Positions 36,205-43,926 of a stretch of 64,000 bases of DNA are shown piece by piece. The first letter of the stretch is position 1. Every line of letters begins with the position of its first letter. The stretch spans positions 124,001 through 188,000 of the forward strand of contig JANQKF010000020.1 of the NCBI GenBank assembly GCA_028281285.1, written 5' to 3'. Below the pieces are notes generated by a model. That model saw nothing but the letters and a program-made list of their open reading frames with translations, was not told the DNA's origin and did not search any database. The position numbers and the translations under genes are program-made. This DNA is from Cyclobacteriaceae bacterium. GTDB taxonomy: Bacteria > Bacteroidota > Bacteroidia > Cytophagales > Cyclobacteriaceae.

Positions 36205-36281
36205 GTCATTCAGAGCGAAGCGAAGAATCTCTTATTAAGAGTGGGAGATTCTTCGCTTGTCCAAGACTCCCTCTGAATGAC
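36205..36281. repeat. Two-tier foldback repeat (REP-like)
   Basis: Outer arms GTCATTCAGAG (36205-36215) and CTCTGAATGAC (36271-36281) and inner arms AAGCGAAGAATCTC (36218-36231) and GAGATTCTTCGCTT (36245-36258) are both perfect. The GTCATTC...GAATCTC core resembles a dispersed intergenic repeat seen in many genomes. It lies between metG and the amidohydrolase gene and could be an mRNA-end or mobile REP-like element. Confidence 0.75.
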
Positions 36282-36292
36282 GAAATACGATT

Positions 36293-37519
36293 ATGAAAAT
36301 TAACACTAAACGACTTCACGAGAACATCCAGCGCTATGCTCAAATTGGGAATGTAGGTGAGATAGGCGTTGAACGAATTGCTCTTTCTGATGAAGACAAA
36401 GCCGCAAGAGACTTATTAAAATCTCAAATGCTTCAGGCTGGACTTGAAGTCCATGTTGATGAGGTGGGGAATATGATCGGACTTCGAAAGGGGAAAAAGG
36501 ACGTCCCTGCCGTTGCGATTGGTTCTCATCTGGATACTGTTTACCAAGGTGGTAGATATGACGGTGCACTCGGTGTTTTGGCTGGCCTTGAAGTGATCGA
36601 AACGCTTGATGACCAAAGTATCGAAACTGAAAAGCCGATTGCCCTGATCAATTTCACCAACGAGGAAGGGGTGAACTATGCTCCTGATATGATGGGCAGT
36701 CATGCTTTTGCTCAATTGGGTGATTTAAATGAGATTCTTTCCAGTCTATCTTATGATGATCCGACCAAAACAGTTGATTCCGAGCTTCGAAGAATCGGAT
36801 ACAAAGGAGAAATGAAGTGTGGGGCTTTTGGCGTGGATAGCTTTCTTGAGCTCCATATCGAACAGGGGCCTGTTCTGGAATTAGAAGAAATAGATATTGG
36901 TGCGGTTGAAATGGTTCAGGGAATATTCTGGACTCGCTACAAAATTACAGGACAAGCGAATCATGCCGGAACCACCCCAATTCATCTTAGAAAGGATGCC
37001 GGCTATGCGGCATCGGAAGCTGTAAAGTTCATAGGAGATTTATCCAGGAAAGAAGGGACTAAGCTGTTGACTACCGTTGGGACTATCGCTTTTGAACCGA
37101 ACGCGATTAATATAGTTCCTCAAACAGCTACATTTACTGTTGACGCCAGATGCGTAGATGCCGAGGTACTTAAGCAGTCGCAAAACGAAATTGATGAATT
37201 TATCGAGGATATGGTCAAGAAGCATGGACTTCGGTTAGAAAGAGAAGAGATGGTCCGGTTTGATCCTGTCCAACTGGATGTCAGGGTGGCTGGTCTGATT
37301 GAAAAGGAAGCGAAAAATCTAAATCTATCCGTTAAAAGAATGCCTAGTGGAGCAGGTCACGATGCGCAGATGATGGCCTCGATTTGCCCAACCGCAATGA
37401 TATTTGTTCCTAGCGTTAATGGTATCAGCCATAATATCAATGAATATACTAAAGACCTGGATGTAGAGAATGGAGCGAATGTTCTACTCAATGCTGCTCT
37501 TACTTTGACAAAGGCCTAG
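36293..37519 (+). CDS. M20-family amidohydrolase (N-carbamoyl-amino acid/allantoate type)
   Basis: 408 residues. Matches the hydantoinase/carbamoylase branch of M20 metallohydrolases: GSHLDTVYQGGRYDGALGV (metal His and Asp), NFTNEEGVNYAPDMMGS (Glu), LHIEQGPVLE, and SGAGHDAQMMA near the C-terminus. These enzymes use two divalent metal ions to cleave N-carbamoyl-L-amino acids, ureidoglycine or allantoate. The exact substrate is not readable. No purine or hydantoin genes are adjacent. The stop overlaps the convergent gene by 4 bp. Confidence 0.93.
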   Translation: MKINTKRLHENIQRYAQIGNVGEIGVERIALSDEDKAARDLLKSQMLQAGLEVHVDEVGNMIGLRKGKKDVPAVAIGSHLDTVYQGGRYDGALGVLAGLEVIETLDDQSIETEKPIALINFTNEEGVNYAPDMMGSHAFAQLGDLNEILSSLSYDDPTKTVDSELRRIGYKGEMKCGAFGVDSFLELHIEQGPVLELEEIDIGAVEMVQGIFWTRYKITGQANHAGTTPIHLRKDAGYAASEAVKFIGDLSRKEGTKLLTTVGTIAFEPNAINIVPQTATFTVDARCVDAEVLKQSQNEIDEFIEDMVKKHGLRLEREEMVRFDPVQLDVRVAGLIEKEAKNLNLSVKRMPSGAGHDAQMMASICPTAMIFVPSVNGISHNINEYTKDLDVENGANVLLNAALTLTKA

Positions 37520-38139
37520 ACCGCACCGTGAACTTTAATCGAGTTTAAGGTTCTTTGTAATACGGCATAGGCCCCGGTTAAAAACCAGACAAGTACACAA
37601 TTAAGGATTGGAAGAATGACCAATGGCAAAAATGATTGCGTAAGCTGATTAAGGACGAAGGCAAATACGACTGAGAAGACAACTACTGAAATTCTCACTT
37701 TAAAAATGTTGTGGAGAAGGGCCTTGGATTTGAAATAGGGATAGACACTCAAGAACGGAATCAGTCCGAGAATCGCGATTCCCTCAATGATCGGTAGCTC
37801 TAATAGATTGGTCTTTAAAAAGAGCAGGAGAATGCCCGAAAAAAGAACAATCAAAACCAATAACATCTTGCTCTTCAACATGGACAACATTTCTTCCAAA
37901 ATGGATTGAAGTGTATTTCTAAACTCTCGCTTCACTCGTTCTGCCTGTATTGTATTAATATCGAGTTCAACAAGCTGTTCTCCAAGGAGTTCGGGAAAGC
38001 GATCTTCAGAACCTTGTGACCTTTCCTCAATTGAGGATGCAACATGGTCCAACAATTCTTCCCTCAAATCGGCATACCAGATGTTTTGTTCATCCAAGTA
38101 GTTGGAAATCAATTCAATTTGATAGGATGCTAGTTTCAT
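37516..38139 (-). CDS. Membrane protein B of PadR operon
   Basis: The ATG at 38139 gives 207 residues and a 4-bp ATGA overlap with the preceding gene; a longer start at 38184 is unlikely. The N-terminal 75 residues form a helical soluble domain (MKLASYQIELISNYLDEQN, then LREELLDHVASSIEER) that resembles the N-terminus of its upstream neighbour and, more loosely, the 'permease prefix' domains of PadR-linked ABC permeases. About four transmembrane helices follow. No FtsX-like extracellular domain is present. Function unknown; it should be made together with the PadR regulator. Confidence 0.75.
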   Translation of the reverse strand: MKLASYQIELISNYLDEQNIWYADLREELLDHVASSIEERSQGSEDRFPELLGEQLVELDINTIQAERVKREFRNTLQSILEEMLSMLKSKMLLVLIVLFSGILLLFLKTNLLELPIIEGIAILGLIPFLSVYPYFKSKALLHNIFKVRISVVVFSVVFAFVLNQLTQSFLPLVILPILNCVLVWFLTGAYAVLQRTLNSIKVHGAV

Positions 38140-38828
38140 AGGGCCAATTTTATAATGAACTTCTCCTTGAAAAGTTGAACACAAACCAGGGTGTAAAGAA
38201 TAAAGACTACTCCGATCGGAATTTGGAGGTAAGGCAACTCTGAAATGAAGTTGATTCCTGTGTTATGAGAACCGGATGCAATGAGTAGGGTTCCATTGAG
38301 GACGATGTTCACAGACATCACCCCAATTGTTGAGAAAGAGGCTATTCTTCGATTCAAATCACTTAACTGATAAGGAAGGCGATTTCTCCTACAGTATGAT
38401 CTAAACTTTTCAATACCATAGAGAGAGGTGATTAGGGGACATAAGGCTCCAAACACAATAAAGCTTATCAGGATCCACTTGGGATCGAAAAATTGATTAA
38501 GTAGATAAATCAATAGGCCTAGAGTAATGGAGATAAGTACAGATGGCCAGCCAATGAAATACTCTTTGAACAGCGACAAGAATCGAGCTTTGATCATCTT
38601 GGATCGTTGTATTTCCTGTTTCTGTTGGACTATCCTGATTCCGACAGCACCTCCGAAGGCAGGCTGAATCGTATTGGTGATGTGATCAGATATGTTTTGA
38701 CTTTTATCTACCCTGTCCTCAAATGAAGTAACAATGTGGTCATAGAGTTCTTCGAAAAACTCCATATGCTTGACACCGACTTTTTTTAGGTAATCAAAAA
38801 CAAATTGCTGCTCTTCCTTCGAAATCAT
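38136..38828 (-). CDS. Membrane protein A of PadR operon
   Basis: 230 residues. The soluble N-terminus (EEQQFVFDYLKKVGVKHMEF, then FEELYDHIVTSFEDR) matches the start of the downstream protein in layout (helix, LYDH/LLDH, then SFEDR/SIEER), so the two genes look like an old tandem duplication. About four transmembrane segments follow from residue 88 on. Both ends overlap neighbours by ATGA, so padR and the two membrane genes are translationally coupled. Family unrecognised beyond the prefix-like domain. Confidence 0.75.
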   Translation of the reverse strand: MISKEEQQFVFDYLKKVGVKHMEFFEELYDHIVTSFEDRVDKSQNISDHITNTIQPAFGGAVGIRIVQQKQEIQRSKMIKARFLSLFKEYFIGWPSVLISITLGLLIYLLNQFFDPKWILISFIVFGALCPLITSLYGIEKFRSYCRRNRLPYQLSDLNRRIASFSTIGVMSVNIVLNGTLLIASGSHNTGINFISELPYLQIPIGVVFILYTLVCVQLFKEKFIIKLAL

Positions 38829-39163
38829 CCTAGTCCAAGTTTAGGATTTAACACTTTCTGAAGGTTGAGTAGAAAAGACTCTAGCTCAGCTACTCTGGAT
38901 GCTGCGACTGCATTTCCTTCCTTAGTCAAGGAATAATATTTTCGTACCCGGTTGTCTACTCGTTGTGTTTGAGTAGTTAATAATCCCTCGGCTTCTAATC
39001 TATGAAGTGTAGGGTAGAGGGCACCTTCGGTGATTGATAATTCTCCAGCAGTAATGGCCTTGACCTTCTGTGTGATCTCGTAGCCATACATCTTTTCCTG
39101 GTCCTCAAGAAGCTTCAGGACAATGGTGGCCAGACTACCTTTTAGGAGTTTGCTTGACGACAT
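38825..39163 (-). CDS. PadR-family transcriptional regulator
   Basis: 112 residues, the usual short PadR form. The winged helix is clear: LLKGSLATIVLKLLEDQ, MYGYEITQKVKAIT, SITEGALYPTLHRLEAEGLL and VRKYYSLTKEG. Small PadR proteins typically repress their own operon and answer to a membrane stress or drug signal. A 38-bp near-perfect dyad lies directly upstream (39172-39209). It is the first gene of a three-gene ATGA-coupled operon. Confidence 0.92.
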   Translation of the reverse strand: MSSSKLLKGSLATIVLKLLEDQEKMYGYEITQKVKAITAGELSITEGALYPTLHRLEAEGLLTTQTQRVDNRVRKYYSLTKEGNAVAASRVAELESFLLNLQKVLNPKLGLG

Positions 39164-39171
39164 GTTTCAAA

Positions 39172-39209
39172 TATACATAATTTTCTTATGCATAAGAAAC
39201 TTAAGTATA
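39172..39209. promoter_or_regulatory. 38-bp near-perfect dyad, candidate PadR operator
   Basis: Centred between 39190 and 39191. The inner 18 bp TTTCTTATGCATAAGAAA (39182-39199) is a perfect palindrome. The symmetry continues outwards to TATAC/GTATA (39172-39176 and 39205-39209), giving 17 of 19 matching pairs. It is 9 bp upstream of the padR start, an ideal place for autorepression. Confidence 0.65.
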
Positions 39210-39214
39210 CAAAA

Positions 39215-39775
39215 TTAATCGTTGAACTGACTCATGGTTCGGTTAACCCCAATCGTGCAAAAAGCCAGAATCATGTCTATCGCTTTGTCCATTATGAACG
39301 GGAGTTCGTCAAATTGCTCTTGCTTGAAATTGCTGAGTACATAATCTGCTTGCTGCCCTTTGTGAAAATCATCACCAACACCCATTTTAAGTCTAGGATA
39401 GTTTTGCCCTCCTGTGAGCTGTTCGATGTTCTTAAGACCGTTATGTCCCGCTGAAGAACCTTTTGCCCTCATTCGCAAATTTCCAAAAGGCAGGGCAACG
39501 TCATCAACTACGACAAGGGTGTTCTCTTTCGTAATTTTGAGTTCCTGCATCCGGTAATTCATTGCCTTTCCACTAAGATTCATGTAAGTGGTAGGTTTAA
39601 TCAGGTGAATCATTCTTCCTTTAAACTTGAATTCAGTATGATAGGCGAGTCTGCTCATTTCGAAGGAGCAGTCTTTTTGATCGGCTAGCCTGTCCAAGGT
39701 AAGAAAGCCGATATTGTGCCTGGTGAGTTCGTACTCCGGCCCAATATTCCCTAAACCAACAATCAGATATTTCAT
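39215..39775 (-). CDS. pth: Peptidyl-tRNA hydrolase
   Basis: 186 residues, normal length. Conserved blocks: GLGNIGPEYELTRHNIGF (the catalytic His is in RHN; Ile replaces the usual Pro of GNPG), TYMNLSGKAM with the substrate-binding Asn, VVVDDVALPFG with the catalytic Asp, and KGSSAGHNGLK. It recycles peptidyl-tRNA that falls off the ribosome. It follows rplY but a strong terminator stands between them, so it probably also has its own promoter. Confidence 0.97.
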   Translation of the reverse strand: MKYLIVGLGNIGPEYELTRHNIGFLTLDRLADQKDCSFEMSRLAYHTEFKFKGRMIHLIKPTTYMNLSGKAMNYRMQELKITKENTLVVVDDVALPFGNLRMRAKGSSAGHNGLKNIEQLTGGQNYPRLKMGVGDDFHKGQQADYVLSNFKQEQFDELPFIMDKAIDMILAFCTIGVNRTMSQFND

Positions 39776-39801
39776 GATCTTTTAGCTTCCGCAATAATAA
39801 A

Positions 39802-39829
39802 AAAACCCTGACGATACTGTCAGGGTTTT
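39802..39829 (-). terminator. Terminator after rplY
   Basis: AAAACCCTGAC (39802-39812) and GTCAGGGTTTT (39819-39829) form a perfect 11-bp stem. The minus-strand read continues into a T run, so it ends prs-rplY transcription before pth. Confidence 0.8.
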
Positions 39830-39851
39830 ATACCCTAATTGTAGTGATGAC

Positions 39852-40487
39852 TTATTCTGCAGCAGCTTCTGCACCTTCAGCAGGTGCTTCTTCTCCTCCT
39901 TCTTCACCCTCAGCTTCAAGTTCTTCAGCACTTGCACCTCTTAGTGCTCTAGGCACAACTACAGAAGCAATTGTTACCAATGGACTGTTAAGAATCTCAT
40001 AGTTTTCAGGAGTGATACTTGCTACTTTGATCGACTGACCTAACTTCAGCTCAGAAATATCCACGCTGATTGTTTCAGGCATGTCTTTAGGTAGTGCTGT
40101 AACACCCAATCTTGGTCTCTTCAATACAAGAGAACCACCATTTTTTACACCTGGTGCGTTACCTTCCAATTTCACTGGAATGTTCATCTTGATGGTCTTT
40201 CCTTTGAACAATTGTAGGAAATCCACATGCAAGATGTTCTCGCTTACCGGGTGGAATTGTGACTCCTGAACAATTGCTTCGTACTCAGCACCTTCAATGT
40301 TAAGGTTTACGAAACATGCTTGTGGAGTGTACAAAACTTCTCTGAACTGAAGGGCTGGTGCATAAAAGTGCACTTGGTGATCTCCACCATAAAGAACACA
40401 CGGTACATTTCCTTCCGCTCTAAGTCGTTTTGCTTCAGATTTGCCGAGATTTGCTCTTTTATACCCTATAATCTCTACTCTTCTCAT
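39852..40487 (-). CDS. rplY: Ribosomal protein bL25, long Ctc type
   Basis: 211 residues. The N-terminal L25 domain (1-90: EIIGYKRANLGKSEAKRLR, VPCVLYGG, HVDFLQLFKGK) binds 5S rRNA. The following TL5/Ctc beta domain (about 95-185) and a Glu/Ala-rich acidic tail (EEGGEEAPAEGAEAAAE) mark the long general-stress Ctc form. It lies 12 bp behind prs; this prs-rplY order is common among bacteria. Confidence 0.97.
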   Translation of the reverse strand: MRRVEIIGYKRANLGKSEAKRLRAEGNVPCVLYGGDHQVHFYAPALQFREVLYTPQACFVNLNIEGAEYEAIVQESQFHPVSENILHVDFLQLFKGKTIKMNIPVKLEGNAPGVKNGGSLVLKRPRLGVTALPKDMPETISVDISELKLGQSIKVASITPENYEILNSPLVTIASVVVPRALRGASAEELEAEGEEGGEEAPAEGAEAAAE

Positions 40488-40499
40488 GATATATAATTG

Positions 40500-41423
40500 T
40501 TAAATAAATAGTTTACTTATTGATTGATCCGTGGTCACACTTGTGATCGCCTTTGCAAAAAGATCAGCTACCGTGAGTACTCGGATTTTTGAAGACTCTT
40601 CTTTCAATGGAATAGTATCTGTTACGACTAATTCTTCCAATGCTGAATTATTGATGTTGTCATAGGCCTTGCCAGAAAGCACGGGGTGCGTACAGAAGGC
40701 ACGAACCGATTTGGCTCCACTCTCCATGATTAGATTGGCAGCCTTACAGATAGTTCCGGCTGTATCAACCATATCATCAACCAACACCACATGCCGACCC
40801 TCAACATTACCAATGATCCTCATCTCAGCGACTTCATTTGCCTTTTTTCGATGCTTGTCAATCACTACCATCTCAGCATTGAAATGCTGTGCAAATTCCC
40901 TGGTTCGCTTCACACCACCAACATCCGGAGAAGCAAAAAGAATATTATCCAAATTGAGCTTTCTCAAATAAGGAACAAAGATTGCCGAACCGTCAAGGTG
41001 ATCTACCGGAATATCAAAGAATCCCTGGATCTGTCCTGCGTGAAGGTCACAAGTCATAACTCGGTCGGCACCTGCTGCCGTGAGAATATTGGCCACCAAC
41101 TTGGCTCCAATGGCTACTCTTGGCTTATCTTTTCTATCCTGACGCGCATACCCGAAATAAGGAATGACTGCAATGCATTTGTAGGCGCTTGCCCGCTTTG
41201 CCGCATCGATCATCAAACACAATTCCATCAAATTATCAGCGGGAGGGAAGGTCGATTGCACCATGAATACATGGGCGCCACGAACAGACTCATTGAAATA
41301 AGTAACAAGCTCTCCATCACTGAACTGCTTCACCTCCATTTCACCCAATGATTTACCGTAGAATTCGGCAATCTTTTTTCCAAGATAAGCTGACTCTCTT
41401 CCGGCAAAAATTTGTGTGTTCAT
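40500..41423 (-). CDS. prs: Ribose-phosphate pyrophosphokinase
   Basis: 307 residues, class I PRPP synthetase. Motifs: FSDGELVTYFNESVRG, the RQDRKDKPR flexible loop, DLHAGQIQGFFDIPVDHL, and the PRPP-binding VLVDDMVDTAGT. It makes PRPP from ribose 5-phosphate and ATP for nucleotide, His and Trp synthesis. It heads the prs-rplY operon, with a TACTTTTG -7 match about 34 bp upstream. Confidence 0.98.
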   Translation of the reverse strand: MNTQIFAGRESAYLGKKIAEFYGKSLGEMEVKQFSDGELVTYFNESVRGAHVFMVQSTFPPADNLMELCLMIDAAKRASAYKCIAVIPYFGYARQDRKDKPRVAIGAKLVANILTAAGADRVMTCDLHAGQIQGFFDIPVDHLDGSAIFVPYLRKLNLDNILFASPDVGGVKRTREFAQHFNAEMVVIDKHRKKANEVAEMRIIGNVEGRHVVLVDDMVDTAGTICKAANLIMESGAKSVRAFCTHPVLSGKAYDNINNSALEELVVTDTIPLKEESSKIRVLTVADLFAKAITSVTTDQSISKLFI

Positions 41424-41456
41424 AAGATGCTAATTTGATGTTCTCGAATCGAGTCG

Positions 41457-41464
41457 CAAAAGTA
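41457..41464 (-). promoter_or_regulatory. Predicted -7 element of prs
   Basis: CAAAAGTA on the plus strand reads TACTTTTG, an exact TAnnTTTG match, 34 bp upstream of the prs start. Confidence 0.5.
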
Positions 41465-41479
41465 AGGAATAATAATTAA

Positions 41480-41506
41480 AAAAGCTCCTGATAATCAGAA
41501 GCTTTT
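41480..41506 (-). terminator. Terminator of the alpha/beta-hydrolase-DUF2911 gene
   Basis: AAAAGCT (41480-41486) pairs with AGCTTTT (41500-41506), with an inner CTG/CAG pairing and one mismatch. The minus-strand read ends in six T. Confidence 0.65.
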
Positions 41507-41564
41507 CAAAAGGGGAGTAGCGCTTAATTCTAATAGAAAAAAGCTTCATTTGTGAGTGACCAAC

Positions 41565-43823
41565 TCATTTTCTTAATTCGATTGTAGCATATTCCTTATC
41601 ACCTATATCATCGTTCCAGGTCATATAATTACCTACAGCACCAATGATGTTGACTTTGTTGTTTTGAATGTCAAGATCACTCAGAGAAACTCCTACAGTA
41701 TAAGTGTTGTTATTTCCGTCCAGATAGTAAACCAGATTATTCTTTTTGAGACGATTCCATTCACTGGCATAAATCCCAGACTGGTCGGTGATGCCATTGA
41801 TTCCGGCATAGGTTTTCCCTTCTCTTCTCATCCATAGTGTTAGACATTTTTCAAATGTGAATTCTGTGTTTGTACCAAACCAATTCATTCCAGTCTCTTG
41901 ATCAGCATCGGTATCGATCAATATATTCATAGCAAAGGCATTAGGATCCAACGACCCATGAAGGTCAAATTTGAACCAGAGCATATCCTCCTTTTGGTCG
42001 ACATAATAGGAGAGAGACTTCCCATCTGACAATCCAGGGTTCATACCGTCCCCGGATCCGTCCGTTAGAACCTTATTCCATTCAAAGCTTTTGATTCGTT
42101 GAGGAGGCATAGGCAATTCAAAAGCTTCACTTACCCGAAAACTGACGTTTGTTCTTTCCCAGGACAGATTGATGTCCATGGATTCAGCGGTAGGATTTTC
42201 GAAGGAATAAGTAAGTAGTTCAGTGAATTCACCGGTGCTGGGGGTTAGATTAATCCTGGCCTGATCATATTGGCTTCGATAGTTAAAAGCCCCCCATTGT
42301 CCATTGATTTTGTTGAACACTACTTGCCATTTGTCTTTTTCGGGAAGCATGAACAACCCATAGGTTCCTTTTGGAATATTCACCCCATTCACCTGAACAT
42401 CATTGCTGAATGAAATTGTTGTGGCTTCATTGGCACCAGCTCTCCAGATTTGTCCATAAGGGACCAATTCACCAAATATGGTTCTGCCCTTAACCGATGG
42501 TCGGTGATAGTCAAGGGCTACCTCTATGGCCCCAAATGTTTGACGAATCCCTGCCGAAAGACTAGGTTTAGCTAAGGTGGTTTCACCTCTATTCCCCGTA
42601 ATTTGATCAACTTTTTCCGTTGGGTTAGCTAAAAAGGCATCGATGTAGTAATAAGTCAGGTCTGGCTGATCAATAAAAGCCGCATCCCGTGTATCTGGTA
42701 TCTGAATGTTGGTGGTATTCAAGTTTGGAAAGTCATTTTCCACTTCTTGCCAAAAACGGACTGTGCCTTTTGAAGAAGCCTTGTTTGACTTATCGTCATA
42801 GACAGACAAGAGGTTGAGCATGGGTGTGGAAAAAGAGCTCATCTTTCCATAGAGATCCTGACCGTTGTATTCGTTGAGATATTGAAATAGATATGGGATT
42901 TGTTCAGTGGTAATGTGACTCATGTACTTCTGCTGCAAATCACTTTCTTTAGTGAAGTCCATGAAATTGGTGAAAACATTCGGTGTCAATTCAACGATCA
43001 GTGAGCTTGGAAATGCCGCACGAATAGATTCCTCTCTGTATTCTTTCGAGGCTCTTAGCTCTTTGTCTTCCGGATCAGCCAACCAGGAAGTGAATGCTCC
43101 ATTGATATTGATGATCCCTTTGACTTGATTACCGACTTTGGTTGCGATGTTCATTCCTGTGAAATTTCCACTACCCATAGTCACCAGATAATAGTTTTGG
43201 ATTCCTCTTGACTTGAGTTCGTTGATCGAATTATTAGCCACTTGTTGAAGCCATTTTCCTTCCGCAGGTGATCGCTGATCCGGAAAGGCATAAGGTGGGC
43301 TGGAGGCGGTTCCAGGAAAGGTAATGGCCACAATTTGGTAGCGATCTTTGTAATGGGCTATAAATTTTTCAAAGACTTGCCAGCCAAATCCAATAGGAGG
43401 TATCAGCACCAAGGTTTCCTTTCCATTTCCGGTGACATGGACTTCACCAAGCTCATCGTCAGGCGTTGTTTTTCGATTAGCGTTGATATCATAAATGCGT
43501 CCCCGCATGACTTGTGTGGTCATAAAATTCGCCCAATTAGCCAGAGACTGTTTTGTGGCAATACCTCCAGGTTTGGTACCCAGATGGTCATAAAGACTGA
43601 ACATAAATCTTTGCCAGGCTTTGACTCGAATCGGATTCTCGATCGTGGTGTCTTCTGCCTTGCTTACTGAAGTAACCCATTCGTCCAACGTGTCCTTTGG
43701 GATTTCCAGACTGAGATATTCAGCCATTGAAGTAAGTCTCCGCTCTACGTCCTTCTTGACCTTGCGCAATTGGGCGAATGAAACGGTAGGTATGAGTAGA
43801 AGTAAAATCAATAATCTTTTCAT
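41565..43823 (-). CDS. Secreted three-part protein: alpha/beta hydrolase, DUF2911, C-terminal beta domain
   Basis: 752 residues with a Sec signal (LLLLIPTVSFAQ). Part 1 (about 120-400) looks like an alpha/beta hydrolase (ETLVLIPPIGFGWQVFEKF, AITFPGTASSPP), but the elbow reads TMGSGNFTG instead of GxSxG, so activity is uncertain. Part 2 (about 415-560) is DUF2911: GRTIFGELVPYGQIWRAGA and IPKGTYGLFMLPEKDKW. Part 3 (about 585-752) is a beta-rich domain (FDLHGSLDPNAFAMNILID, VGVSLSDLDI) resembling CBM9/DOMON-like sandwiches. The fusion order is unusual. It is 103 bp downstream of a membrane AraC-type regulator on the same strand. Confidence 0.85.
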   Translation of the reverse strand: MKRLLILLLLIPTVSFAQLRKVKKDVERRLTSMAEYLSLEIPKDTLDEWVTSVSKAEDTTIENPIRVKAWQRFMFSLYDHLGTKPGGIATKQSLANWANFMTTQVMRGRIYDINANRKTTPDDELGEVHVTGNGKETLVLIPPIGFGWQVFEKFIAHYKDRYQIVAITFPGTASSPPYAFPDQRSPAEGKWLQQVANNSINELKSRGIQNYYLVTMGSGNFTGMNIATKVGNQVKGIININGAFTSWLADPEDKELRASKEYREESIRAAFPSSLIVELTPNVFTNFMDFTKESDLQQKYMSHITTEQIPYLFQYLNEYNGQDLYGKMSSFSTPMLNLLSVYDDKSNKASSKGTVRFWQEVENDFPNLNTTNIQIPDTRDAAFIDQPDLTYYYIDAFLANPTEKVDQITGNRGETTLAKPSLSAGIRQTFGAIEVALDYHRPSVKGRTIFGELVPYGQIWRAGANEATTISFSNDVQVNGVNIPKGTYGLFMLPEKDKWQVVFNKINGQWGAFNYRSQYDQARINLTPSTGEFTELLTYSFENPTAESMDINLSWERTNVSFRVSEAFELPMPPQRIKSFEWNKVLTDGSGDGMNPGLSDGKSLSYYVDQKEDMLWFKFDLHGSLDPNAFAMNILIDTDADQETGMNWFGTNTEFTFEKCLTLWMRREGKTYAGINGITDQSGIYASEWNRLKKNNLVYYLDGNNNTYTVGVSLSDLDIQNNKVNIIGAVGNYMTWNDDIGDKEYATIELRK

Positions 43824-43926
43824 GGTGTATTTTTCATTTTTGACACCAAAAACTACTTCCCCAAGATCGGTTGAAGGTTACCAGACAGGTTTTGTACCCA
43901 AGAAAATTGCTAAAGGGGATATTTTA

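Noticed and set aside
40791-41351. Long plus-strand frame opposite prs
   Set aside because: Shadow of the strongly conserved prs gene; no start context or recognisable protein.
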